Origin: Oceanospirillaceae bacterium
Lineage (GTDB): Bacteria > Pseudomonadota > Gammaproteobacteria > Pseudomonadales > Balneatricaceae
Length of the DNA: 10,265 nucleotides
NCBI GenBank assembly: GCA_003497765.1
Contig: DNNY01000026.1
Coordinates: 1-10,265 of the forward strand
Direction of reading: 5' to 3'
Shown here in pieces: positions 1 to 7,056 of the stretch. A program made the position numbers and the translations under genes. Under the pieces are notes generated by a model that saw only the letters and a list, made by a program, of their open reading frames with translations, was not told the origin of the DNA and ran no database searches. Within the stretch, counting starts at the first letter, position 1, and each line of letters starts with the position of its first letter.

Positions 1-1
1 A

Positions 2-1087
2 GTGGTCAAAGGTTTTGTGAAGAATTTGACTGATTATGGTGCCTTTATCGATCTTGGAGGCTTGGACGGGCTGTTGCATATTACAGATATTGCCTGGTGC
101 CGCATTAAGCACCCCAGCGAAATGCTAAAAGTTGGTCAAGAAATTGATGTTAAGGTGCTCAAGTTTGATGAAGATAAGCAACGTGTTTCATTAGGTCATA
201 AACAATTACAACAAGACCCATGGAGTAGTTTTGTTGGTTCTTATGCAGTTGGGGATAAATTACCTGCTACGGTTACTACTGTCACCGATTATGGTTGTTT
301 TGCCCGCGTTGCTGAGGGCATAGAAGGTCTTGTGCATTCATCTGAAATGAGTTGGATGAAACGTAATCAGCACCCTTCAAAAATGGTCCACACTGGACAA
401 GAAATTGAAGTCATGATTCTCGATGTAAACAGTGATAAGCGGCGTTTATCTCTAGGTATGAAACAGTGTAGTGAGAGCCCATGGGTAGCCTTCTCCAAAC
501 AATATGCAGAGGGTGATAAAGTTTCAGGCAAGTTAAATTCGAAAACTGACTTTGGCTTGTTTATCGGTTTAGCGGATGGCATCGATGGCTTAGTTCATAT
601 TTCTGATATCGATTGGAATCGCAGTGATGAAGGCTTATTACAAGACTTCCAAAAAGGCGAAGAAATTGAAGCGGTCATTTTATCTGTTGACACGGATCGT
701 GAGCGTGTCGCTCTTGGTATTAAGCAAATGGTTAGTGATCCATTTAACAGCTTTGCTGATGCCAATAAAAAGGGCAGCGAGGTGACTGCAACTATTACCG
801 AAGTGACTTCTGGTGGTTTAGCAGTGAGCTTAGATGCTGGCGTAGCAGGCTTTTTGAAGCGTGGTGAGCTAGGCAATGAGCAGTCATTGTCCGATTTTAA
901 TGAAGGTGATCAGATTACCGCTTATGTCGCAAATATTGATAAAAAAGCACGTAGTGTTGCATTATCAATTCGCGGTCATGAAGCAGCGACCCAGCGTGCT
1001 CAATTAAAAGAACTGAATACTCAGTCTGTTGATTCTGCAGGCCCGGCCACCATTGGTGATCTGATTAAGGAACAACTGGATAAATAA
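2..1087 (+). CDS. rpsA: 30S ribosomal protein S1, 3' part (5' end outside window)
   Basis: The C-terminal 361 residues of ribosomal protein S1, which binds mRNA on the 30S subunit and helps load leaders that are structured or have weak Shine-Dalgarno sites. Four S1 (OB-fold) repeats are visible, at about residues 1-68, 84-155, 170-241 and 257-325 of the fragment. Each has the signature of a TDYG/TDFG-like strand, G(L/I)(V/L)H(I/S)S or LHITD, and a closing (R)(V/L)(S/A)LG(M/I)KQ followed by DPW, SPW or DPF. The last repeat is the most divergent, as in known S1, and is followed by a charged tail ending in QLDK. By comparison with E. coli S1 (about 557 residues, six repeats) these are repeats 3 to 6. 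The first codon here (GTG) is internal, not a start. ihfB begins 12 bases after the stop, as is common in gammaproteobacteria. Identification is certain. Confidence 0.97.
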   Translation: MVKGFVKNLTDYGAFIDLGGLDGLLHITDIAWCRIKHPSEMLKVGQEIDVKVLKFDEDKQRVSLGHKQLQQDPWSSFVGSYAVGDKLPATVTTVTDYGCFARVAEGIEGLVHSSEMSWMKRNQHPSKMVHTGQEIEVMILDVNSDKRRLSLGMKQCSESPWVAFSKQYAEGDKVSGKLNSKTDFGLFIGLADGIDGLVHISDIDWNRSDEGLLQDFQKGEEIEAVILSVDTDRERVALGIKQMVSDPFNSFADANKKGSEVTATITEVTSGGLAVSLDAGVAGFLKRGELGNEQSLSDFNEGDQITAYVANIDKKARSVALSIRGHEAATQRAQLKELNTQSVDSAGPATIGDLIKEQLDK

Positions 1088-1099
1088 TTAGGCCATGAT

Positions 1100-1387
1100 A
1101 TGCGTAAATCTGAACTGATAGAGCATTTGGTAGATCGTTTTCACAATTTGCCAGTGCGTGATGTGGAGTTGGCAGTAAAATCCATCTTAGAACACATGAC
1201 AGAAGCCCTAGAGGGTGGTAAACGGATTGAAATACGTGGTTTTGGTAGTTTTAGCTTACACCACCGAGCCCCCCGTATTGGTCGTAACCCAAAAACAGGC
1301 GAATCGGTGGCGTTAGAAGCAAAACGGGTACCACATTTTAAGCCTGGTAAAGAGCTACGCGACGGAGTTGATGCCAGTGCTAATTAG
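1100..1387 (+). CDS. ihfB: Integration host factor subunit beta
   Basis: Beta subunit of IHF, the nucleoid protein that, as an alpha/beta heterodimer, binds specific sites and bends DNA by well over 90 degrees for recombination, replication and transcription control. The 95-residue length is standard. The DNA-binding beta arm is clear: EIRGFGSF at 44-51, then [13 protein letters not shown] with Pro64, the residue that intercalates between base pairs. Glu44 and Arg46, which read the consensus in the E. coli beta subunit, are kept. The C-terminal [12 protein letters not shown] block is also typical. These features separate it from IHF-alpha and HU. It starts 12 bases after rpsA with only a weak AGG (1090-1092) as ribosome binding site, so translation may be coupled to rpsA or use the ATG region around 1095-1102. 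Two hairpins follow the gene and probably end the rpsA-ihfB transcript. Confidence 0.96.
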   Translation: MRKSELIEHLVDRFHNLPVRDVELAVKSILEHMTEALEGGKRIEIRGFGSFSLHHRAPRIGRNPKTGESVALEAKRVPHFKPGKELRDGVDASAN

Positions 1388-1401
1388 CCAATTATAATGC
1401 T

Positions 1402-1424
1402 TGTTGCTACTTAGCAACATTTGG
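1402..1424 (+). terminator. Candidate terminator hairpin after ihfB (first)
   Basis: TGTTGCT at 1402-1408 pairs perfectly with AGCAACA at 1413-1419 across the 4-base loop ACTT. The downstream bases are T- and G-rich (TTTGGTTGG), not a clean T run, so termination may be weak. It starts 15 bases after the ihfB stop. Confidence 0.35.
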
Positions 1425-1477
1425 TTGGTTATACTACTCAACTTAATCCTCAATTTCCTCCTGAGCTTTCCTTAGCT

Positions 1478-1508
1478 AGGCTACATGTTCCTCATGTAGC
1501 CTTTAAGT
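1478..1508 (+). terminator. Strong hairpin, probable intrinsic terminator of rpsA-ihfB
   Basis: A perfect 10-bp stem (AGGCTACATG at 1478-1487 with CATGTAGCCT at 1493-1502) closes a 5-base loop TTCCT and is followed by TTAAGTT. It lies about 90 bases after ihfB and about 160 bases before lapA. Its position and orientation fit separation of the rpsA-ihfB unit from lapAB. The T tract is short and interrupted, so efficiency is uncertain. There is no T tract on the other strand, which argues for + strand action. Confidence 0.55.
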
Positions 1509-1663
1509 TATACTATGGTTAATTTAGTTATCGTTTTTCAAGCTAGTAGCCAAAGATATCAAACGACAGATAGCAAACAACGTAGATACTTAATCCGTCA
1601 ATAAATGACTAAAATAAAATGTACGTGGCTTACTTTAGCTAAGGATATTGAGGATTGTGATAG

Positions 1664-1951
1664 ATGAGATTTATTAAAGCCCTATTGTTTTTAATTTTGG
1701 CAATTGTGGCCTTGATTATTGGTATTTTATTCAGTAGTCGTAATAGTGCCCCCGTGCCATTAGATGTCCTTATTTACCAACTTCCACCCATGAGTATCGC
1801 TATTTGGATCCTTATCAGCTTCACTTTGGGCGCATTAATGAGTGCTCTAGTCTATGGCTTTATAAACCAGCAACATAAACGCCAAAATAGACGTCTATTA
1901 GGTCAGGTTAATCGTATGCAGGCCGCGCGAGGAGTGGCCAAACAACCATGA
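1664..1951 (+). CDS. lapA: Lipopolysaccharide assembly protein A (DUF1049 family)
   Basis: A small inner-membrane protein of 95 residues with the LapA/YciS (DUF1049) layout. There is a first membrane helix at about 5-24, the short conserved stretch SSRNSAPVPLDVL, a second helix at about 44-67, and a basic, Gln/Arg-rich cytoplasmic tail. In E. coli, LapA works with LapB at the inner membrane in the control of LpxC turnover and LPS assembly. GAGGA at 1650-1654 lies 9 bases before the ATG. Its TGA overlaps the lapB ATG (ATGA at 1948-1951), so the two are translationally coupled, as is usual for this pair. The 276-base gap before it contains two hairpins and an AT-rich stretch around 1600-1620 where a promoter may lie. 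I could not identify a convincing -35/-10 pair or a heat-shock-type promoter. Confidence 0.9.
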   Translation: MRFIKALLFLILAIVALIIGILFSSRNSAPVPLDVLIYQLPPMSIAIWILISFTLGALMSALVYGFINQQHKRQNRRLLGQVNRMQAARGVAKQP

Positions 1952-3108
1952 TAGATGGATTATTATTAGTCCTATTCGTGGTCGCTGTTGGCATTGGCTG
2001 GTGGTTGGGAAGGCGCTATCAACATCAACTGCAACAACCAGGTGTTGCTGACGAACACTATTATCGTGGATTAAATTATCTTCTAAATCACCAAACGGAC
2101 GCAGCACTTGATTTGTTTATTGACTCCCTAGAGGTCAATAATCACAATTTGGAAACTCATTTAGCTTTGGGCAATGCTTTTCGTCGCAAAGGTGAAGTTG
2201 ATAAAGCCATACATATTCACCAAAATCTACTTAATCGACCTGGTCTGACCCACCAACAGTTGGCCCAAGCTCAACTCGAATTGGCTCATGATTTTGTTAA
2301 AGCTGGGCTCCTAGATCGGGCCGAACAGTTATTATTAGAGGGGGCTGGATTTAGTCTTAATAAGCAGGCTTGGGGTACTCTCTTACTCGATATATACCAA
2401 CGTGACAAAGACTGGCAAAAAGCGTTACATATAGGCCAACGCTATCAACTACAAAGTATACCTAACTTAGCCCCAAGACTCTCTCATTATGCTTGTGAAC
2501 TGGCCCAAGAAGCCCTTGATCAAGAAGACTTTGCTAAAGCCCAAGAATTTCTTGCCCAAGCCAATGAATTAAATTCAAAAAACACGCGTTGCGCTATGAT
2601 TCAAGCAACCATGGCCATACAACAAGAAAATTTTGAACTTGGGGGGCAGTTTTTACGCCAGCTAGTGCAGCAAGATCCAAGTCTGATACCCTATGTGTTG
2701 CCCGCTTTATCACAGTGTTATGCAGTGACTAGTCAGCACCAAGACTGGCATGACTGGTTGCAGACATGTATGACGAAAAACCCCTCCACTAGTGTGATGT
2801 TGGCTTTGGCGGAAATTCTACGCCAACAATCAGATGCGGATGCTATGGCTTATGTCACCAAAGAATTAGACCAACGTCCCTCAGTAAGGGGTTTTAACTA
2901 CCTTATTGACTTGCATATGCATAAAGCCAGTGATCAGACTCGTCAATCTTTGCAGTCGTTAAAGGGTTTAACTTTGGCTCTTGAACAAAGTAAACCAAGC
3001 TTTCAGTGTAAGCAGTGTGGTTACGCCAGTAATAGCATGCAATGGCAATGCCCCACATGTCATCAATGGGATACGACAAAACCGGTCTATGGACTAAGAG
3101 GAGAATAA
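1948..3108 (+). CDS. lapB: Lipopolysaccharide assembly protein B (TPR protein with rubredoxin-like zinc site)
   Basis: LapB (YciM) of 386 residues, close to the E. coli length of about 389. It has an N-terminal membrane anchor (about 3-20, ending in WWLGRRYQ). A long run of tetratricopeptide repeats covers about 36-320, for example [20 protein letters not shown] and [18 protein letters not shown]. The C-terminal rubredoxin-like metal site has Cys354, Cys357, Cys368 and Cys371 in two CxxC pairs. In E. coli, LapB is an adaptor that delivers LpxC to the FtsH protease, limiting LPS synthesis. Both the TPR and the metal domain are needed there. All expected parts are present here, so it should be functional. 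It is coupled to lapA by a 4-base overlap, and pyrF begins one base after its stop. Confidence 0.94.
   Translation: MIDGLLLVLFVVAVGIGWWLGRRYQHQLQQPGVADEHYYRGLNYLLNHQTDAALDLFIDSLEVNNHNLETHLALGNAFRRKGEVDKAIHIHQNLLNRPGLTHQQLAQAQLELAHDFVKAGLLDRAEQLLLEGAGFSLNKQAWGTLLLDIYQRDKDWQKALHIGQRYQLQSIPNLAPRLSHYACELAQEALDQEDFAKAQEFLAQANELNSKNTRCAMIQATMAIQQENFELGGQFLRQLVQQDPSLIPYVLPALSQCYAVTSQHQDWHDWLQTCMTKNPSTSVMLALAEILRQQSDADAMAYVTKELDQRPSVRGFNYLIDLHMHKASDQTRQSLQSLKGLTLALEQSKPSFQCKQCGYASNSMQWQCPTCHQWDTTKPVYGLRGE
3096..3103 (+). promoter_or_regulatory. Ribosome binding site that fixes the TTG start of pyrF
   Basis: AAGAGGAG lies inside the last codons of lapB, 6 bases before TTG at 3110. No ATG or GTG lies in frame nearby that would give the conserved [10 protein letters not shown] beginning. 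The strong site supports TTG initiation. Confidence 0.7.
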
Positions 3109-3109
3109 C

Positions 3110-3817
3110 TTGCAAATAGATCCAAAAATCATTGTCGCTTTGGACTATGATAATCAACAAGATGCGTTGTTTATGGCGCAGTGCCTAGATCCACAAAGAT
3201 GTCGTCTTAAGGTAGGCAAAGAGCTGTTTACCATTGCTGGACCAGAACTTATCAAAAGCCTACATAAGTTGGGCTTTGAAGTCTTTCTTGATCTTAAGTT
3301 TCATGATATTCCCAACACCGTTGCCAAAGCCGTATTAGCAGCAGCCAAACTTGGTGTATGGATGGTAAATGTCCACGCTAGTGGTGGCAGTGAAATGATG
3401 GAGACTACCATTGCTGCAATGCAAACAGCAGGGGGTAAGCAACCTCTGTTGATTGCGGTAACGGTTTTAACCAGTATGGATGCCCGTGGCTTACGTGAAA
3501 CTGGTATTAACCAAACACCGGCTGAACGTGTATTGGAGTTAGCCAAATTGACCCAAAATAGTGGTTTGGCTGGGGTCGTTTGTTCTGCTCAAGAAGCCCA
3601 ACTGTTAAAACAACAGCTGGGATCAGAGTTTATTTTAGTTACCCCAGGTATCCGTCCCGCTTTTGCTAGTGTTGGTGATCAAAAGCGCATTATGACACCT
3701 GCCCAAGCTATTGCAGCAGGTAGTGACTATCTAGTGATAGGCCGTCCTATTACCCAAGCAGAAGACCCTATGCAAGCTCTAGGGTTAATAGAAGCGGAGA
3801 TATTAGCAGGGCAATAA
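3110..3817 (+). CDS. pyrF: Orotidine 5'-phosphate decarboxylase
   Basis: Catalyses the last step of de novo UMP synthesis, orotidine 5'-phosphate to UMP plus CO2, in the cytoplasm. The 235-residue protein has the conserved start [10 protein letters not shown] and the lysine KVGKELF (about 34-40). The catalytic DxKxxD signature is [10 protein letters not shown], with Asp61, Lys63 and Asp66. The phosphate-binding loops are TPGIRPA and YLVIGRPIT near the C-terminus. Nothing essential is missing. Translation begins at TTG directly after the lapB stop, with AAGAGGAG 6 bases upstream, so it is the third gene of a lapA-lapB-pyrF unit. The rare start codon may keep its level down relative to the strong binding site. 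A short hairpin (3844-3860) lies after its stop. Confidence 0.95.
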   Translation: MQIDPKIIVALDYDNQQDALFMAQCLDPQRCRLKVGKELFTIAGPELIKSLHKLGFEVFLDLKFHDIPNTVAKAVLAAAKLGVWMVNVHASGGSEMMETTIAAMQTAGGKQPLLIAVTVLTSMDARGLRETGINQTPAERVLELAKLTQNSGLAGVVCSAQEAQLLKQQLGSEFILVTPGIRPAFASVGDQKRIMTPAQAIAAGSDYLVIGRPITQAEDPMQALGLIEAEILAGQ

Positions 3818-3843
3818 ATATTTACTTTGCTAAACTGAGAGGT

Positions 3844-3860
3844 GGGAACAGGAGGTTCCC
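3844..3860 (+). other. Short hairpin between pyrF and the comEA-like gene
   Basis: GGGAAC at 3844-3849 pairs with GTTCCC at 3855-3860 over a 5-base loop (AGGAG). The loop and first stem base spell AGGAGG, a perfect Shine-Dalgarno-like sequence, but no start codon lies at a usable distance after it. A TTTTT run at 3874-3878 is too far from the stem for a normal terminator. It could be a processing or attenuation element, or chance. Confidence 0.3.
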
Positions 3861-3892
3861 TCACTGGCTGTGCGTTTTTGGCAGCGTTTAAC

Positions 3893-3898
3893 AAGGAG
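3893..3898 (+). promoter_or_regulatory. Ribosome binding site choosing the ATG at 3905
   Basis: AAGGAG, 6 bases before ATG 3905. The reading frame stays open upstream to about 3842, but only the ATG at 3905 has a good site, and it yields a proper signal peptide. Confidence 0.75.
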
Positions 3899-3904
3899 AA
3901 GTTT

Positions 3905-4288
3905 ATGAAATCCGCATTACCCTTTATGGCATTATGCCTATCCCTATCAGTTATCTGGTCACCTTTTAGCTTGGCTAACCAAACTTCTGAGCACAAAACT
4001 GAAAAAAGCACTGATCAAAGCACTGAAAAAAGTGCAAATCACATTCCTGAAGAAAGTACGGAGCAAATTCAGATTACTGAGAAAGTCCCCATTATCTTGT
4101 ATATCAATACTGCGAGTGTAGAAGAAATAGCGCAGGCTTTACCAGGTATTGGCACTATTAAAGCCCAAGCCATTGTGGCTTTACGAGATCGACTAGGTGG
4201 TTTTACCAATATTGATCAATTACTTGAGGTTAAAGGTATTGGTTTTGCCACTCTTGAGCGAATTAGTGAGCTAATCGTGATAGAGTAA
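3905..4288 (+). CDS. Secreted ComEA-like helix-hairpin-helix DNA-binding protein
   Basis: A 127-residue exported protein. It has a signal peptide of about 24 residues (MKSALPFMALCL... ending SLA before Asn25), then a hydrophilic Ser/Thr/Glu/Lys-rich linker (about 25-60). The C-terminal pair of helix-hairpin-helix motifs begins at INTASVEEIAQALPGIG and ends with VKGIGFATLERISEL. The hairpin glycines are Gly81/Gly83 and Gly111/Gly113. This is the ComEA family: in gammaproteobacteria such as Vibrio, the periplasmic ComEA binds incoming double-stranded DNA and ratchets it in during natural transformation. Some family members have no proven role in competence. The linker carries three tandem 12-base units. 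pyrF is 87 bases upstream and may be co-transcribed. Pilus genes suited to DNA uptake lie 1.6 kb downstream. Family assignment is strong and the competence role is inferred. Confidence 0.85.
   Translation: MKSALPFMALCLSLSVIWSPFSLANQTSEHKTEKSTDQSTEKSANHIPEESTEQIQITEKVPIILYINTASVEEIAQALPGIGTIKAQAIVALRDRLGGFTNIDQLLEVKGIGFATLERISELIVIE
3998..4033 (+). repeat. Three tandem 12-base units in the comEA-like linker
   Basis: Units at 3998-4009, 4010-4021 and 4022-4033 read ACTGAAAAAAGC, ACTGATCAAAGC and ACTGAAAAAAGT. They encode TEKS, TDQS, TEKS (residues 32-43). Because the unit length is a multiple of three, gain or loss of units would only change linker length. Confidence 0.75.
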
Positions 4289-4298
4289 TTACCTTTGA

Positions 4299-4343
4299 TG
4301 ACTGGGGTAGTACGTTGTTCAAGTTTTGTTTCTGCCTCAGTCA
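4299..4343 (+). terminator. Long inverted repeat after the comEA-like gene, possible terminator
   Basis: TGACTGGGGTAG (4299-4310) can pair with CTGCCTCAGTCA (4332-4343) as a 12-bp stem with two G-U wobbles. The loop is 21 bases. The bases after it are AAATTTTAAAT. It begins 11 bases after the stop codon. Stem length argues against chance, but the large loop and lack of a clean T run leave its function open. Confidence 0.35.
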
Positions 4344-4380
4344 AATTTTAAATATGGCAATAACTTGGCTTTCTATAAAA

Positions 4381-4396
4381 TTGTGAATTTGCACAA
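4381..4396. promoter_or_regulatory. Small palindrome upstream of dgt, operator-like
   Basis: TTGTG (4381-4385) and CACAA (4392-4396) form a 5+5 dyad with a 6-base centre. It sits directly after TATAAA (4374-4379), a -10-like hexamer, and about 30 bases before the dgt start. No good -35 is visible. The spacing is two bases too short for a CRP site. Confidence 0.25.
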
Positions 4397-4425
4397 CCAA
4401 GATAAGGCAAATAAGGAGACCCATA

Positions 4426-5766
4426 ATGACCACCATGCAGTGGCACCGCCTGCTTGATGACCAGCGTATCGGTAAGCCTTATAAAGACCATCATGAGATG
4501 GGACGGACGCCTTTTCATAAAGATTATGACCGCTTAATCTTTTCTAGTGCTTTTCGCCGACTTGGGCATAAAACTCAGGTGCATTCCCTATCCCATAATG
4601 ACCACGTGCATAATCGCTTAACCCATAGTTTAGAGGTTTCCAGTGTCGGCCGCAGTTTAGGTATTCGGGTGGCTCAAGAAATTCAGCAACAGCCTGATTG
4701 GCCGGCTTGGATACAACCTTATGATGTTGGTGCAATTGTCCAATCGGCTTGTTTAGCCCACGATATTGGCAATCCACCCTTTGGTCATTTTGGTGAGAAT
4801 GCAATCCGCGACTGGTTTGCTGATTTCCATAGCCAAGGTGGTCTGCAGGCTTTGACCACTGATCAGCAACTTGATCTGCTTAGTTTTGAGGGTAACGCTC
4901 AAGGCTTACGCACCCTTACACAACTTGAATACCATCAGTTGCAAGGTGGTATGCGACTGACCTATGCTACATTAGGTAGTTTTCTAAAATACCCTTGGTT
5001 AGCAAATAACCCCTTAGCAAAATCCAAGGGCAAATACGGTGCCTTGCAATCAGATAAAGAAATTTTGGCTCAAATAGCCGAACGTTTGGGCTTAATCCAA
5101 TTAGGCAATTATCATTGGTGTCGTCATCCATTGGTATACCTTATGGAGGCGGCCGATGATATCTGCTATGCCATTATCGATCTTGAGGATGGCGTGGAGC
5201 TAGGCATACTTGATGAAGCTGATGTATTAGACCTCTTAGCCCCCATTATTGGCAAAGTAGGGGATCCAGATCATACTTCTTTAACAGATGGCTATTTTTC
5301 CACTAGGCGCTTGGCTTTACTGCGTGGCAAAGTGATTGATTACTTGGTTAATGCTTGTGCACAAGCCTTTATTGAACAAGAGCAAGCCTTATTGCGGGGT
5401 GAACTGGAAGGCGATCTTATTGCTTATGCTGACCCCACGACGCAGCAAATTATTGGCGATGCTAAACAAATGGCACGTCAGCGCATATTTTCCTCTCCTC
5501 AGCGCCATCGCTCTGAACTTGGTGCTAGTGCTATGTTAGAAAAAATACTGGATGGTTTTGTGCCTGCGGCCCTTGAAGTAGCGGCTTGCAAGAATGATAA
5601 AGTCTCCTTTAAGGCGCAAAAGTATTTGGCTTTAATGGGTACCCATCAGCCTGAAATAGATGTATCTCCCTATATTGCCCTCTGCCAAACCATGGATTTT
5701 ATTGCTGGCATGACAGATAAATATGCGGTAACCCTAGCAGGGCAATTAAATGGTGAGTTGTGGTAA
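4426..5766 (+). CDS. dgt: Deoxyguanosinetriphosphate triphosphohydrolase (HD-domain dNTPase)
   Basis: Cleaves dGTP, and in many relatives other dNTPs, to the deoxynucleoside and inorganic triphosphate. It thus adjusts dNTP pools. Relatives such as SAMHD1 do the same in eukaryotes. The 446-residue protein shows the family pattern: RRLGHKTQV near 44-52, RLTHSLEVSSVGRSLG with metal ligand His67, and CLAHDIGNPPFGHFGE with His112-Asp113. GNAQGLRTLTQLE follows near 156-168, and EAADDICYAIIDLEDG near 241-256 carries the last metal-binding Asp. It is shorter than E. coli Dgt (about 505) and fits the shorter Dgt-like subfamily. Substrate preference cannot be read from the sequence. AAGGAG lies 7 bases before the ATG and favours it over the in-frame ATG three codons later. 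It has 137 bases of its own upstream region and 105 bases before pilB, so it may be a single-gene unit. Confidence 0.94.
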   Translation: MTTMQWHRLLDDQRIGKPYKDHHEMGRTPFHKDYDRLIFSSAFRRLGHKTQVHSLSHNDHVHNRLTHSLEVSSVGRSLGIRVAQEIQQQPDWPAWIQPYDVGAIVQSACLAHDIGNPPFGHFGENAIRDWFADFHSQGGLQALTTDQQLDLLSFEGNAQGLRTLTQLEYHQLQGGMRLTYATLGSFLKYPWLANNPLAKSKGKYGALQSDKEILAQIAERLGLIQLGNYHWCRHPLVYLMEAADDICYAIIDLEDGVELGILDEADVLDLLAPIIGKVGDPDHTSLTDGYFSTRRLALLRGKVIDYLVNACAQAFIEQEQALLRGELEGDLIAYADPTTQQIIGDAKQMARQRIFSSPQRHRSELGASAMLEKILDGFVPAALEVAACKNDKVSFKAQKYLALMGTHQPEIDVSPYIALCQTMDFIAGMTDKYAVTLAGQLNGELW

Positions 5767-5811
5767 AACCCTAGACTAATTTTTGTGAAGCTAGCACATA
5801 CCCTATTGCTA

Positions 5812-5842
5812 AGAGCCTAACCAGTTACTTATTAACGGCTCT
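5812..5842 (+). other. Inverted repeat between dgt and the pilB-like gene
   Basis: AGAGCC (5812-5817) pairs with GGCTCT (5837-5842). Inside, TAA and TTA could extend the stem after a small bulge. It is followed by ATATAAAAAG, not a T run. It might be part of a dgt terminator or of the pilB leader. TATATA/TATAAA at 5842-5849 resembles a -10 box but has no partner -35. Confidence 0.3.
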
Positions 5843-5871
5843 ATATAAAAAGTGCATTAACTAAGGCAAGG

Positions 5872-7053
5872 ATGCCAATGTTAGATATATATATTCATAA
5901 TCAAGATGCCCCTGGGTTAGTAGACGCCTGCTTGTTGCTAGCTTGTCGAAGTCGGGCATCTGATCTGCATATTGAACCTAGAATTCATGGCTGGCAAATA
6001 CGTCAACGAGTAGATGGTTTATTACATCCAGTGATTGTGTTGCCACAATCTCTAGGCAAGGCTTTTCTAGTTAGAGTAAAGCTATTGGCTCGCTTAGATA
6101 TTGGCGAACAGCGCAAACCTCAGGATGGTAGTTTTCAAATAAACCTCGAGCAAAATCAGCTTGATATCCGTTGCAGTATTCTACCGGGATATCTAGGGGA
6201 AAAGCTGGTCTTGCGTATTCAACACCGTCATCAGCAGACCTTACTATTAGATGCACTAGGTATGAGTGAAAAGCAGTTGCATACCTTACAAAGTTATCTG
6301 CATTTGCCCCAAGGTTTAATCTTGGTAACGGGGCCAACGGGAGCTGGTAAAACCATTACCTTATATGCTGCCTTACAGAACCTGCTCCAACCTCAACGCA
6401 ATATCATGAGTGTCGAAGATCCCGTCGAGTTATTAATACCGGGCATGCATCAGGTTGCACCAAATGAGCTAATTGGTGTCACTTTTGCCAAGGTTCTTCG
6501 AGCCTTGCTGCGGCAAGATCCTGATGCCATTATGCTAGGCGAGCTGCGCGATGGTGAAAGTGCTGATATGGCTATTAAAGCTGCACAAACGGGTCATTTA
6601 GTGCTTACATCTATGCATACGAATACAGCCTTTGAAGCCATTAGTCGTTGCTTTGGTCTTGGCATTGACCTGAAAGGCTTTAGTTATTGCGTGCAGTTGG
6701 TCATCAATCAGCGCCTTCTTAGGCGCTTATGTGAGCATTGCAAGGAGCCACTGCATGAGTCACAGCTGGCAAAGTTGCAAACACCTTTATGGCGGGCAGT
6801 AGCTGCTAACTATAACGGTGAATTTGGAGATATTGCACCAGCGCAAGCAGTGGGTTGTGAACACTGCTATGGAGGATATAAAGGACGCTTTGGTGTATTT
6901 GAATTGTGGCCAGTATTAGATTGCCATAGGTCCCTCATTGCCCAAGGAGATTTACCTGGGTTAAATGCCGAGCAAGGTTTAAGTTATCAGGCGATGATCC
7001 GAGTATTGGTAGGCCAAACCAGTTTTCAAGAGCTTAAGCGAGTCATAGTGTAA
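5872..7053 (+). CDS. Type IV pilus / type II secretion assembly ATPase, short PilB/HofB type
   Basis: A cytoplasmic hexameric ATPase of the PilB/GspE/HofB family that powers pilus polymerisation. In order: an N2-type domain with SDLHIEPR (30-37), VDGLL and DIGEQRKPQDG; Walker A GPTGAGKT (154-161); Asp box MSVEDPVE (179-186); Walker B IMLGELRD (220-227); His box TGHLVLTSMHT with His242 and His249. The zinc pairs are Cys287/Cys290 and Cys329/Cys332. All catalytic motifs are intact. At 393 residues it lacks the roughly 150-residue N1 (MshEN-type) domain of classical PilB (about 565). The upstream frame has a stop at 5833, so no hidden N-terminal extension exists. ATG 5872 and ATG 5878 both have AAGG 5 bases upstream, so either may be the start. 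It is followed 3 bases later by the pilC-like gene. PilB, HofB or GspE naming cannot be settled here. PilT is unlikely because of the tetracysteine site. Confidence 0.9.
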   Translation: MPMLDIYIHNQDAPGLVDACLLLACRSRASDLHIEPRIHGWQIRQRVDGLLHPVIVLPQSLGKAFLVRVKLLARLDIGEQRKPQDGSFQINLEQNQLDIRCSILPGYLGEKLVLRIQHRHQQTLLLDALGMSEKQLHTLQSYLHLPQGLILVTGPTGAGKTITLYAALQNLLQPQRNIMSVEDPVELLIPGMHQVAPNELIGVTFAKVLRALLRQDPDAIMLGELRDGESADMAIKAAQTGHLVLTSMHTNTAFEAISRCFGLGIDLKGFSYCVQLVINQRLLRRLCEHCKEPLHESQLAKLQTPLWRAVAANYNGEFGDIAPAQAVGCEHCYGGYKGRFGVFELWPVLDCHRSLIAQGDLPGLNAEQGLSYQAMIRVLVGQTSFQELKRVIV

Positions 7054-7056
7054 CCT

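Noticed and set aside
367..876. Minus-strand open frames opposite rpsA
   Set aside because: They oppose strongly conserved S1 repeats, have no recognisable features or binding sites, and result from codon bias.
1587..1620. Sigma-70 promoter for lapA in the AT-rich stretch
   Set aside because: TAAAAT hexamers exist, but no -35 element with acceptable match and spacing was found; the AT-rich sequence makes such -10 matches common.
3842..3904. Possible N-terminal extension of the ComEA-like protein from a GTG near 3842
   Set aside because: The extension covers the AGGAGG loop hairpin, would spoil the signal peptide, and lacks a good ribosome binding site. ATG 3905 has AAGGAG 6 bases upstream.
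4381..4398. CRP site upstream of dgt
   Set aside because: TGTG and CACA are 6 bases apart instead of 8, so the half-sites do not fit CRP.
5336..5539. 67-codon open frame on the + strand inside dgt
   Set aside because: It lies wholly within the clear dgt coding frame and shows no family features; a shadow frame.
5795..5812. Sigma-54 promoter before the pilB-like gene (TAGCAC ... TTGCT)
   Set aside because: The two elements are 8 bases apart rather than 5, and the -24 GG is not present.
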